From Pelagophyceae sp. CCMP2097 (taxonomy: Eukaryota > Sar > Pelagophyceae), in assembly GCA_026770575.1 (NCBI GenBank), contig MU657425.1, positions 42,654 to 69,501 on the forward strand: a DNA stretch of 26,848 nt. Reading direction: 5' to 3'. Shown here in pieces: positions 19,057 through 26,848 of this stretch. Numbering within the stretch: position 1 is the stretch's first letter; each line of letters begins with the position of its first letter. Below the pieces are notes generated by a model. It saw only the letters and a list, made by a program, of their open reading frames with translations. It did no database searches and was not told the origin of the DNA. Both the position numbers and the translations under genes were made by a program.

Positions 19057-21773
19057 ATGGAGGACGACCTGTACGCGGACTATGACTACGACATCAACGT
19101 CGGGGCGGCGGCGCGCGGCGGACCGCCGCAGACGGCCCTCGGCGGCGGCGCGGGTGGCTTCCGGCCGACGTCGCAGATGACCGGCGGTGCGCCGGCCGCG
19201 TCCGACGGCGACCGCGGGGGGCGGCCCGCGGGCGCCCAGGAGGACGCACACCTCGACCATGCGTGGCCAACTCCTTTGCTCGAGAGCAGGGAGAGGCTCT
19301 CGAGCGCGGGCGGCGGGAGATTCGAGGGTGTCGGCTGCGCCCGCGGCGGAGAGCGAGGCCTCTGGAGAGGGCGCAGGCCTTTTCGTTCCGCACGTCCTTG
19401 GCCGCGTCTCTCTCCGCGTTGACGGTTTGTGCATTAGGCGGCCTGCAGCCGCGGGGCGCGCTGCAGTCGAGCATGGGCAACCCGCGCGGCGGCGCGTCGC
19501 GCATGGGCACCGCCTTGGCCGGGGGCCCCGGCGAGGTGCGGCCCATGACGTCCGTCTCTGGCGCTGGCTTTTCGACCAAGTCTGGTTCGGCGGGCGGCGG
19601 GCGCGCGTTCGACCCTTTGCAGGGCCGCGGGCCGGCGCCGCCGCTTGCTGAAAAGGCGGACAACTCGCCCGAGGACAAGTCCAAGGAGTACGAGCGCCAG
19701 GTGCACAAGCTCATCGAGGCCTCCGCTGCGGCGGCGGCGCTGGACAAGAATTTTGATTTGGCTTTAGAGAAGGCCAAAGACGCGGGCAAGCGCGAGCGCG
19801 CTTTGTGCAAGCACCGCGAGGCCAACGGCCTGACGGAGTCTATCAATATTGATTTGACGTACGCCGTGTGCTTCAATTTGGCGCAGGCGTACCACGCGGC
19901 GGGCATGCCCGACGAGGCTCTGCACACGTACTCTCTCCTCGTCAAGAACAAGCAGTACCCGCAGTCGGGCCGCCTTCGAGTCAACATGGGCAACATTTAC
20001 TACGAGCAGCAAAAGTACCAGTCGGCGATAAAGATGTACCGAATGGCGTTAGACCAGATCCCTTCGACGGGCAAACATATTCGTTTCAAGATATTTCGAA
20101 ATATCGGCAACGCCTTTGTCAGACTCGGCCAGTTCGCAGACGCGGTGCAGTCGTACGAGACGATCATGGGCGGGGACGCCGACTGCCATACTGGCTTCAA
20201 CCTGATTTTGTGCTATTACGCGCTGGGCGACCCGGAGAAGATGCGTCGTGGCTTCCAAAAGCTCATAGCCATCCCCATCGCCGGCGCCGACGACGACGAG
20301 CAGGACGAGCTGGACGCCGGCGAGGCCAAGTCCCAGGACGAACTCGCGGAGAAGCGGCTGGCTGCCAACTCGACTGCCGCGCGGACAGACGGCCTCCGGC
20401 ACGAGCTCAAGAGGCGGCGGCAAGAGGCGCACGGCTACATGCTCACCGCTGCACGGCTGGTGGCGCCGGAACTGAAGGCGCCGGAGGACCCCATGTTTGG
20501 GTACAAGCTTGTGATTGACGCTTTAAAGCCTGACCACGAGCAGCTCGCTTCGGAAATGGAGATCGAGCGCGCTCTGCGGTACATGAAGTCCAAGGACTTT
20601 GCAAAGGCGATTGACGCTTTAAAAGCGTTTGAGAAGAAGGATCTGCATCTGAAAGCAATGGCTGCGACGAACCTCAGTTTCATTTACTTTCTCGAAGGCG
20701 ACGTGCGGTCCGCGGAGAAGTACGCCGACATCGCGTACGAGCAGGACCGCTACAACGCTCGAGCGCTGGTGAACAAGGGCAACTGCCTCACGCTGCGCGG
20801 CGAGCACGAGACAGCGAAGCAGTTTTATTTAGAAGCCATTGGGGTAGAAGCCGACTGCGTAGAGGCCATTTACAATTTAGGACTCGTCAATTTGAAGGTC
20901 GAGGAGTGGAGCGAGGCTCTCCAGGCCTTTGAGAAGCTGCACACCATCGTGCCGAACAACGCCGAAGTGATCTTCCAGATCGCCGCGCTGCACGAGGCGC
21001 GGGGCCAATTGGATGCGGCTTTTAAGTGGTACAACATCTTGGTCACGCGCGTCCCCACCGACCCGGGCGTCTTGCTCAGAATGGGCCAGCTCTGCAACAG
21101 ACAGGACGACGAGGCGCAGGCCTTCCATTTCCACTTGGAGAGCTACAGGCACTACCCCGTTTCCCTCGACGTGAGTGGCCACGTCGACTTGTAGGGCTTG
21201 CGGACCTCGGCTCTCGACGCTCTGTCGTAGGTCATTTCGTGGCTCGGCGTGTGGTTTGTGAAGCAGGAGATGTACGAAAAGGCGATTGCGTTCTTCGACC
21301 GGGCGTCCCAAATCCAACCGGCCGAAGTCAAGTGGCGTCTCATGGTCACGTCCTGCTTCCGGCGCATGGGGTCGTACCAGCGCGCTTTGGAACTCTACGA
21401 GGAGATTCACGCCTTGCATCCGGACAACGCAGAGTGCTTGCGGTACCTCGTGGCCATCTGCAAGGACCTGGGACAACCCCACGACGCGTACCAGGCCACG
21501 CTCGCGCGCCTCGACAGGGCCCAGCCGCCGGCCACGGGCGCCATGACCAGAGCCGCGCCGCCCCAGAATCAGCCGCCGGCGGGCTCCAACGCGCGCGACT
21601 CGCAGCCGCCGCCGCGCGACCGCCCGCAGCGCGACGAGTCGCCGCGGGCCATGCAGGCGCCAAAGGCTTCGGGCCTCGCCGACCCGGAGCGGCCGCGCAC
21701 CGGCGCGCAGCGGCCCAAGGATGACGACGACGATTTCGACGATGCAGACGTCGACGACCTCCTCCCGAGCTAA
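19057..21773 (+). CDS. IFT88: Intraflagellar transport protein IFT88 (TPR protein, IFT-B)
   Basis: Three exons: 19057-19186, 19438-21170 and 21231-21773; 801 aa, close to the usual IFT88 length (about 820). IFT88 is a core IFT-B subunit needed to build cilia. The N-terminus has MEDDLYADYDYDINVG and the family-typical RPMTSVSGAGF, FDPLQGRGPAPPL and NSPEDKSKEYE. About ten TPRs follow: INIDLTYAVCFNLAQAYHAAG, RLRVNMGNIYYEQQKYQSAI, YRMALDQIPS, GFNLILCYYALGD, KVFEKKD-like KAFEKKDLHLK, AATNLSFIYFLEGD, ALVNKGNC, EAIYNLGLVNLK, VPTDPGVLLRMGQL, VISWLGVWFVKQEMYEKAI, VKWRLMVTSCFRR. The acidic tail is DDDDDFDDADVDDLL. Intron 1 is the longest modelled (251 nt); its donor (19187) was chosen by phase and GTGCGC match, so the exon 1 end is the weakest point. 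Confidence 0.93.
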
Positions 21774-22384
21774 AGCCGCAGATGGCCACCGGGGCCGCGC
21801 GCGCGGGGCGTCCCCAAGAGGCGAAACGCGGCGACTCGCACGGTTCCGTGCTAAGCGGAATGAAACGAAACCCGAGGGCCCTTCCTGGGGCCCGTCCCAC
21901 GCCCGGGGTCCGCCGTGGCGACTTAGTAGGAAGTCAATTCAGCTTCTTTGGAGGCGAGGTCGACCTCGAAGAGGAACAAAAGCTGGACTTGGTATTCACT
22001 TCGAAACATTGAAGAGTGCTGTGCTCGAGGTCAGCATGCAGTGCGTCTTCAAAGCCGTGAGTTCGAACACTGGTGCAGTCTACGCGCATAAGAATACCCA
22101 GCCGTCGCTCCCTCCCCGCCGCCTGCGGTGTCGTCGAAAGGTGCTATCGCAGTGGCCTCGCCCAGCCGTTGCCGTCGGCGCCGTCGGCATCGTGCGTGAC
22201 TCGAACACTGAGAGTGGAGAAGATGTCTTACGTCCAATGACCTTGTGCGAGCGGCCAAGAAGAGCGCGCCGGCGAGGAGGACGACGAGGAGGCAGACCTT
22301 TGCGTCAGCGTCGGGTTCGCTGCGGTCCGCCGGCCGCCTCGAAACTTGCATCGGAGGCAGCATTCGGATGATCCGCTTCCCTCG
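21774..22384. other. Long gap between IFT88 and the RING-Sel1 gene
   Basis: Two convergent genes end here. I found no convincing gene. On the minus strand a reading frame from 22363 to 22049 contains one membrane-like segment (AKVCLLVVLLAGALFLAARTR), 20-odd codons after the RING-Sel1 stop. It could be a lost C-terminal membrane anchor, but no splice site links it convincingly. Confidence 0.4.
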
Positions 22385-23215
22385 CTACTCGAACGAGACG
22401 CTCGAGGCTTCCATCGCCTTCAAGGCCGCCGTATCCTCAAATTGTTGGACCATCGCCGCAGCTTCGGCGAGCCCCTTTGCCGCGGCGCGCTTGCAGAGGC
22501 GCAGCGCTTCGGCGTCGTCCTGTGGCACGCCCTCGCCGTTTCCGTAACACGAGGCAAGTATGTAGATTGCCGCCGCATCGCCCTGCGCCGCGGCGAGCCG
22601 CCACAGCCGCACGGCTTCGTCATAGGACTGCGCCACGCCCTTGCCGTGGAAACACAGCAAGCCCATGTTGTACCGAGCTTGAGTGAGCCCTTAGTCGGCC
22701 GCGCGCCGGTACCAACACGCGGCGGCCTCGTGGTCGACCTCGACACCTTGGCCCTGCTGGTAGCAGTCTCCCTGGTAGCAGTCTCCCAGGTCATTCTGAG
22801 CCTTCGCGTTGCCTTGCGCCGCGGCGCGCTCGTACAACTGAACCGCCCGCTTCACGTTCTTCTTGAGGCCGAGGATGCCTTGACGGTACGCGTCGCCGAG
22901 CTGCACCTGCGCCACGGCGTTCCCCTTGGCCACGTGCTTCTGCATCCGACGGATCAACTCGGCGTCCGACTTGTGGCACGACGTCCGACAAAGCGGGCAG
23001 CGGTCGTCGTATTGCTGGCACTTGGCTTGGCAGTCTTTGCAGGTCGTCTTACAGCAGCAGTCGTAGAATGTTTGCCTTTCAGGTTCGACCGGAAGCAGGT
23101 CCAGGCAGATGGCGCACGCGTCGCGCAAGTCCGGCGCGCCGCCGAACAGCGCATTCGCCTTCGCGCCCGTCGCCGGCGTCTGAACGACTTGCGCCCGCGG
23201 CGCCCCCATCGCCAT
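22385..23215 (-). pseudogene. RING-finger plus Sel1-repeat gene interrupted by one in-frame stop
   Basis: A single frame from ATG at 23215 to the stop at 22387-22385, interrupted only by TAA at 22693-22691. The N-terminal half has a RING-like zinc finger: CAIC (about 34), then CCCKTTCKDC, then CPLC (about 72). Sel1 repeats of about 36 residues follow (AVAQVQLGDAYRQG...AVQLYERAAAQG; NAKAQNDLGDCYQ...CWYRRAAD). After the stop come YNMGLLCFHGKGVAQSYDEAV and ILASCYGNGEGVPQDDAEAL. The repeat consensus expects Gln in the AADQG motif, so the stop is a single C-to-T change (CAA to TAA). An exact 15-nt tandem (22757-22786) duplicates GDCYQ in frame. The intact protein would be a predicted E3 ligase with a Sel1 scaffold. 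Stop readthrough, a sequencing error or a truncated functional product cannot be excluded. Confidence 0.75.
22757..22786 (-). repeat. Exact 15-nt tandem duplication inside a Sel1 repeat
   Basis: CTGGTAGCAGTCTCC occurs twice in tandem on the plus strand, adding five residues (GDCYQ) in frame to the second Sel1 repeat. Confidence 0.85.
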
Positions 23216-23293
23216 CTTGCCGGTCAGACCGGACGCTCCAAAATTTCGGCAATTATTCGGCGAAGAAAGAGCCTTCGAGCTCGATCGTCGGAG
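23216..23293. promoter_or_regulatory. 78-bp divergent promoter, RING-Sel1 / SOUL genes
   Basis: Only 78 nt separate the two start codons. An AT-richer core, CAAAATTTCGGCAATTATTC at 23239-23258, runs into GGCGAAGAAAG and contains two TTCGGC half-sites. The second extends to TTCGGCGAA, the reverse of the TCGCCGAA-type site seen upstream of other genes. The promoter role is inferred from position. Confidence 0.45.
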
Positions 23294-24140
23294 ATGCAGT
23301 ACGCGCTAATGCGAAAGGTGGCGCTGTCGCTCTTCGCGTTTCTCGTCGCGAGCCGCTATGGTTTGGGCATCCTTGCGTGGCGCATCTCGGAGCGCCTCGA
23401 GCAGCCGAAGTACACCGTCTGGGCCCGTGTCGGACTCGGGGATGGCGTCAGATAGGGAGTCGCCATCAGAGGCCCTTTCGGGGGAGAATCGCGGCCGTCA
23501 CGGCGGAATAGGTCTTGGACCGCCTCGACGGGTGCACGGAGCTGCGCGCGTACCCGGCCTACGTCGTCGCGGAAGCCGTCTTCTTCGACGGCGAGTCAAA
23601 AAAAGCTATGTCCTCCGGCTTCCGAAAAGTCGCCGGATACGTCTTCGGCAAGAACGCCGTCCGAGGCAGCCGCGGCCGCGCGTCGGCGAAGATGTCCAAC
23701 CGGCGCCCCGCCCAGGAACACAAGGGCCTCTGCACCCGGTGACGCGTAGGGCCATGACGGCGCCGGTGCGCATGGAGCAGGCTGGGGGCCGGTGCGCCGT
23801 CTCCTTCGTCATGGCCGGGAACGAGTCTTTGGCGACTTTGCCAAAACCGACGGACGGCGACGTCCGGCTTAGAAACGTCCCGGCCCACTATGCGTGTATG
23901 TCGCAATTCCGCGGGCCGCCGCCGACGCCCGAAATCGTCCAACGCAAGCGTGCTTCTGTGCTGGGCCTCTTGCTCAAGCGCGGCCTCGAGCCTTTGAGAG
24001 GCGCGGAGACGCTGACGTATGGGTATCACGACCCATTTGCGACTCCAAACATCCTCCGCAAAAACGAAGTCGGCGTCATCGTCCGGCCCACGTCAGAGCT
24101 CCGCGCCGCCGCGGTGGCCATGACCAGGCCGAAAATGTGA
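23294..24140 (+). CDS. SOUL/HBP haem-binding-family protein with N-terminal membrane segment
   Basis: Three exons: 23294-23416, 23512-23693 and 23750-24140; 231 aa. An N-terminal hydrophobic stretch (VALSLFAFLVASRYGLGILAW) may be a signal anchor. The SOUL fold follows: LEQPKYTVLDRLDGCTELR with AYPAYVVAEAVF, then SSGFRKVAGYVFGKN, the hallmark KMAMTAPV (formed across intron 2), VSFVMAGNESLATLPKPTDGDVRL, MSQFRGPPPTPEIVQRKR, and TYGYHDPFATPNILRKNEVGVIV near the C-terminus. SOUL proteins bind haem or tetrapyrroles; plastid members act in tetrapyrrole handling and chlorophyll breakdown. Donors are GTCTGG and GTCCAA, weaker than the GTGCG majority, but both joins restore conserved motifs. A second ATG at 23309 is an alternative start. 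It ends 45 nt from the convergent COG6 stop. Confidence 0.88.
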
Positions 24141-24185
24141 TAATCTTACTGCCCTCTCCCACGGAGGCGCGGCATCCGGCGGGTT

Positions 24186-26469
24186 TCAGTCGCAGTCGAG
24201 GAGGACGCGGACCTGCTGCGGCGAGTGGACGAGGAAGGACGTGTCGTCGTACGCGCCGCGGTGCTCGTCCATCGCGACGGCGTGGATGGCCTCGTGCGCG
24301 TCTGCCAGCAGCGCGGCCACGGCGGTCCGCGCGCGGTCCCGGAGCTGCGGCTCCGCGACGAGCTCGACGCCTAGCAAAGACACTGAGACACCCGCCTCAA
24401 GAGCGCGCGGTCGGCATCCACGCCGCGCGGGCGCACCTGGCATGCGGAGCGAGAAGAGCGACGAGTAGAACGTGCGGAGCGCCGTCGAGAGCGTCGCGCT
24501 GCGGACGGCGTCGGACACGGCGTCGGGCACGGCGACCGCGCCCCGCGTCGGAAGGGCGGGCGACTCACGTGTCGACGTGCTCGGCCGCGGCGCCGCCGGC
24601 GGGCTTGGCGCCGGCTTGGTCGTCAAGGAGCGCGGCGTGGCGGGCAAAGTCCAGGATGGCGTCCAAGCCGCACTGCCGAAGCTTGTCCGCCGCCTCGTGG
24701 CGCGCCAGCGAATCCAGCGCCGAATCCAGCACCGCCTCGGCCGAATGCGACAGTTCCAGCTCCGCAGATGAGTGGTGCGGCACGAGCCTACATTTAGCTT
24801 TTGAGGGAAGGGACGCCACAAAAGGGACGCACGCTCGGCGGACGGCGTGGGCGTTGTTGACGACGACTGCGGCGGCGAGCTGCGGCGACCAGTGCGATAG
24901 GCGCGTCTGCGGCGGTTCGGTTTCGGCGGCGGGTGTCCCGACAAAGTCGGCTGCGTTGGACGCCTTTTTGAACGCGCGCGTCGCCGCCGACGCGCATAGG
25001 CACCGTTCCAGCGCGGCGAGGACGGCGCCTAAAACCGCCCGCAGCATGGCGTCCAGAGCCGTTTCGCCGGCGCCGTCGCTCATGGCCGCGTCCGCGTCGC
25101 GGAGCGAGCCCACAAGCGTCGCGGCGTCGCCGACGAGCGTGCACGTCGGCTCGCGGTCCTGGAATTTGGCGGGCATAGCAACGTCGACTGCGGAAACGAA
25201 GCGCTGGACGGCGTCGCTTCGGCGCGCGGCGGCGTTTGCGGCGCACTCGGCGACGTGTTTGGACAAGCTTTCGCTCGGTTTCCGAAACGTCTCGGTGTAA
25301 AACTCCAACAGCTGCGCGGCCTTGTGCAGCTGCGCCGCGTCGCCGACGGCCGCCAAAGCGGCGGTGACGCGGGCAGCGAGGGGCGCGCCGAGAGCGCCGA
25401 TGACGTCGCCGACGATTCCAGCCTCGGCCGCCGCGTTTGCGGTGTCGTCGAAGAAAAGGTTCCGCGCAAAGTCGTGCTCCGACGCCAGCGCCTCGTGCGC
25501 CCAGGCCAGCATGTCGCCGACGGCTCGTGGGGCGTCGTCTTCTCTGCCGCGCGCCTGCGGCGCCTGTGGCGCCTGCACCCAAAGTTCAAACCGCCGCTGC
25601 AGCACCTCCTTGCGACCAGAAAGGCAGGCGGCGCGGCACTCGTCGAACATGGCCTCGCGGCTTGCGAGGGCGCGCATGGCCCGCCGCAGCGCCGATTGGG
25701 GCTCGACCGCGTCGCGCTCTGCGGAAATCAAAAGGCGGACGATTTCCCCTTTGCCTTGCGAGGCGCCGAAGCGAAACAGGACCCAGGCGAAGAGGCGGTC
25801 GTAGGCCGCCTCTTCCGCGGCGGCCAGCGCTTCGAGGAGTTCAAAGGCGGCGGCACCGCGTGGCATCATCGAGTCCTCGTCGATGACGTCGCCGTCGTCC
25901 GCCAACGGCGACGAACCGCGCGACTGCAGCGCCGCCGTGCACTCGTCGCGCGCGCCCCGAGCGCGCGCAAACGCGGCGAAGAAGGCGTTGTCGCCCGCGT
26001 CGTCCCCCGCCGCGTCGTCGCCCGGCGCGTCGATTGCGCCCTCCCGGAGCGCGTCCAAGTCTTCCGGCGTGAGGTGGTAGCGCTTGCGGAAGGCCTCGAC
26101 GCGCTGGAGCCTTTTGGCGACGATTGCGCGCCGCTCCGAGAGGCCGTCGTACTCGGCCACGAGGCGTCTCGCGTCCTTGTCGGCGCTCTGCACCTGGGCG
26201 AGCATGTCCTGCGCTCGTGCTTCGAGCGACGCCGTCTTCGAATCCACCTGCAGCAGCGCCGCGCGCACGGGGGCAAAGGCGAGGACGAAGGCTTCTGCGA
26301 CCTCGACGTTGCGCCGCTCGAGGTCGGACCTCAAGTTCCGCCTCGTCTCCGCCGTGTCCCCGCCCCAGAGCTCGCCGACCGTCGCCAACGCCTCGGACAT
26401 CTCCGGCGTGTCCGTGCGCAGGTTCACGATGCGCGCCACTTTCTTCTCCAGGACGGCAGTCGAAGACAT
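24186..26469 (-). CDS. COG6: Conserved oligomeric Golgi complex subunit 6 (COG6)
   Basis: Three exons on the minus strand: 26469-24569, 24498-24437 and 24370-24186; 715 aa, near the usual 650-700. COG6 belongs to lobe B of the COG tether, which guides retrograde vesicles within the Golgi. The N-terminus has VLEKKVARIVNLRTD and ETRRNLRSDLERRNVEVAEAF, followed by a coiled-coil stretch (DMLAQVQSADKDARRLVAEY) and FRKRYHLTPEDLDALR. The strongest hallmark is PRAVGDMLAWAHEALASE (about 345-365). The C-terminus (SPQQVRVLLDCD) matches the family's terminal helix. The start at 26469 is the first ATG in frame; the frame stays open further upstream without ATG. Intron 1 (70 nt) begins with a perfect GTGAGT, and its acceptor was chosen by phase, restoring HVDT-ATLSTALRTFYSSLF. 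Confidence 0.9.
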
Positions 26470-26848
26470 GCTGAAAGAGACACCCGCGGCGGCGGCGCGC
26501 CCTTTGCCCGACGACGCGGGGTCGCTGCGGGAGACGGGCAAAGGCCGTCGGCCGGGTCCGGGTGCCTCGCGCGGGCCCTGCGCAGCCCTAACGTGGACGT
26601 CGACGGGGGCCAGTGCTGAAATCAAACTTTATTTTAAGTAATTCTCGAATATCGCCAAAAGTGAGTCAATTTTTAAAAGTCACACAAAAATTCAGAAATA
26701 TTATAGGGGTCGCCGGGCTTCGGAGCTGGTGGATAAGAGGGATTCGGTGAGGTCGTGGGCGAGGGTAGGTCGGTCGTGGGCGAGGGTAGTCAGTTCGGAG
26801 GGGTCCCGTGGAGGGCGCGACGGGCGATGGAAGGTGTTTAGAATCTCC
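26470..26848. other. Upstream region of COG6: AT-rich island and tandem repeat
   Basis: No gene seen. About 26612-26706 is a sharp AT-rich island in a GC-rich genome, with TTTATTTTAAGTAATTC and TCGCCAAAA at 26652-26660. Next to it, GGTCGTGGGCGAGGGTAG occurs twice (about 26752-26769 and 26771-26788). This may include the COG6 promoter. Confidence 0.5.

Noticed and set aside
22049..22110. TTCGAACACTGG stretch resembling a tRNA T-arm
   Set aside because: No matching acceptor or anticodon stems could be drawn around it.
24371..24568. Continuous frame across COG6 intron 1 as coding
   Set aside because: It is out of frame with exon 1; splicing at GTGAGT restores the COG6 C-terminal region in one frame.
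25255..26619. 454-codon plus-strand frame opposite COG6
   Set aside because: Low-complexity antisense shadow; the minus strand carries clear COG6 motifs.

Overview
This is a nuclear, protein-coding window from a unicellular eukaryote with a compact, strongly GC-rich genome. Nearly every gene is split by short introns (about 45-250 nt), exons join in consistent frames, and gene order alternates strands with very small gaps. Two genes carry N-terminal presequences, and the plastid-type ribosome recycling factor has a signal-peptide-like stretch ending in Ala-Phe, as in algae with red secondary plastids. Together with an IFT88 gene (cilium), a WD40 family relic and a RING-Sel1 gene, this suggests a photosynthetic stramenopile. 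A pelagophyte-like alga is my best guess; it is inference, not something the sequence proves. All exon models were built by hand from splice-site and reading-frame agreement plus family motifs.

Layout. 1-675 (minus): start of an unrecognised gene that runs off the window. 1068-2127 (plus): decayed F-box-like/WD40 gene. 2622-3527 (plus): Tim17/22/23-family mitochondrial inner-membrane protein, 7 exons including a 16-nt microexon. 3816-5632 (plus): NusB-domain plus RsmB-type rRNA m5C methyltransferase. 5937-6776 (plus): plastid-type ribosome recycling factor. 6975-10008 (plus): kinesin, kinesin-6-like. 10692-13077 (plus): TPR domain fused to a phosphatidylinositol-phosphate kinase. 13368-14651 (plus): 20S proteasome beta1 catalytic subunit. 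14838-16464 (minus): mTERF protein. 16690-18868 (plus): protein with two FN3-like domains and a C-terminal WW domain. 19057-21773 (plus): IFT88. 22385-23215 (minus): RING-Sel1 gene with one in-frame stop. 23294-24140 (plus): SOUL haem-binding-family protein. 24186-26469 (minus): COG6. 26470-26848: an AT-rich island and tandem repeats with no gene seen.

The genes are mostly unrelated housekeeping functions: organelle translation and transcription (RsmB-like, RRF, mTERF), mitochondrial import, cytoskeleton and cilium (kinesin, IFT88), Golgi tethering (COG6), protein turnover (proteasome, RING) and lipid signalling (PIPK). I see no operon-like functional cluster. The most unusual items are the TPR-PIPK fusion, a shared 27-nt element in the flanks downstream of two genes, a repeat and inverted-repeat cluster at 10266-10379, and a strong GTGCG 5' splice-site bias.
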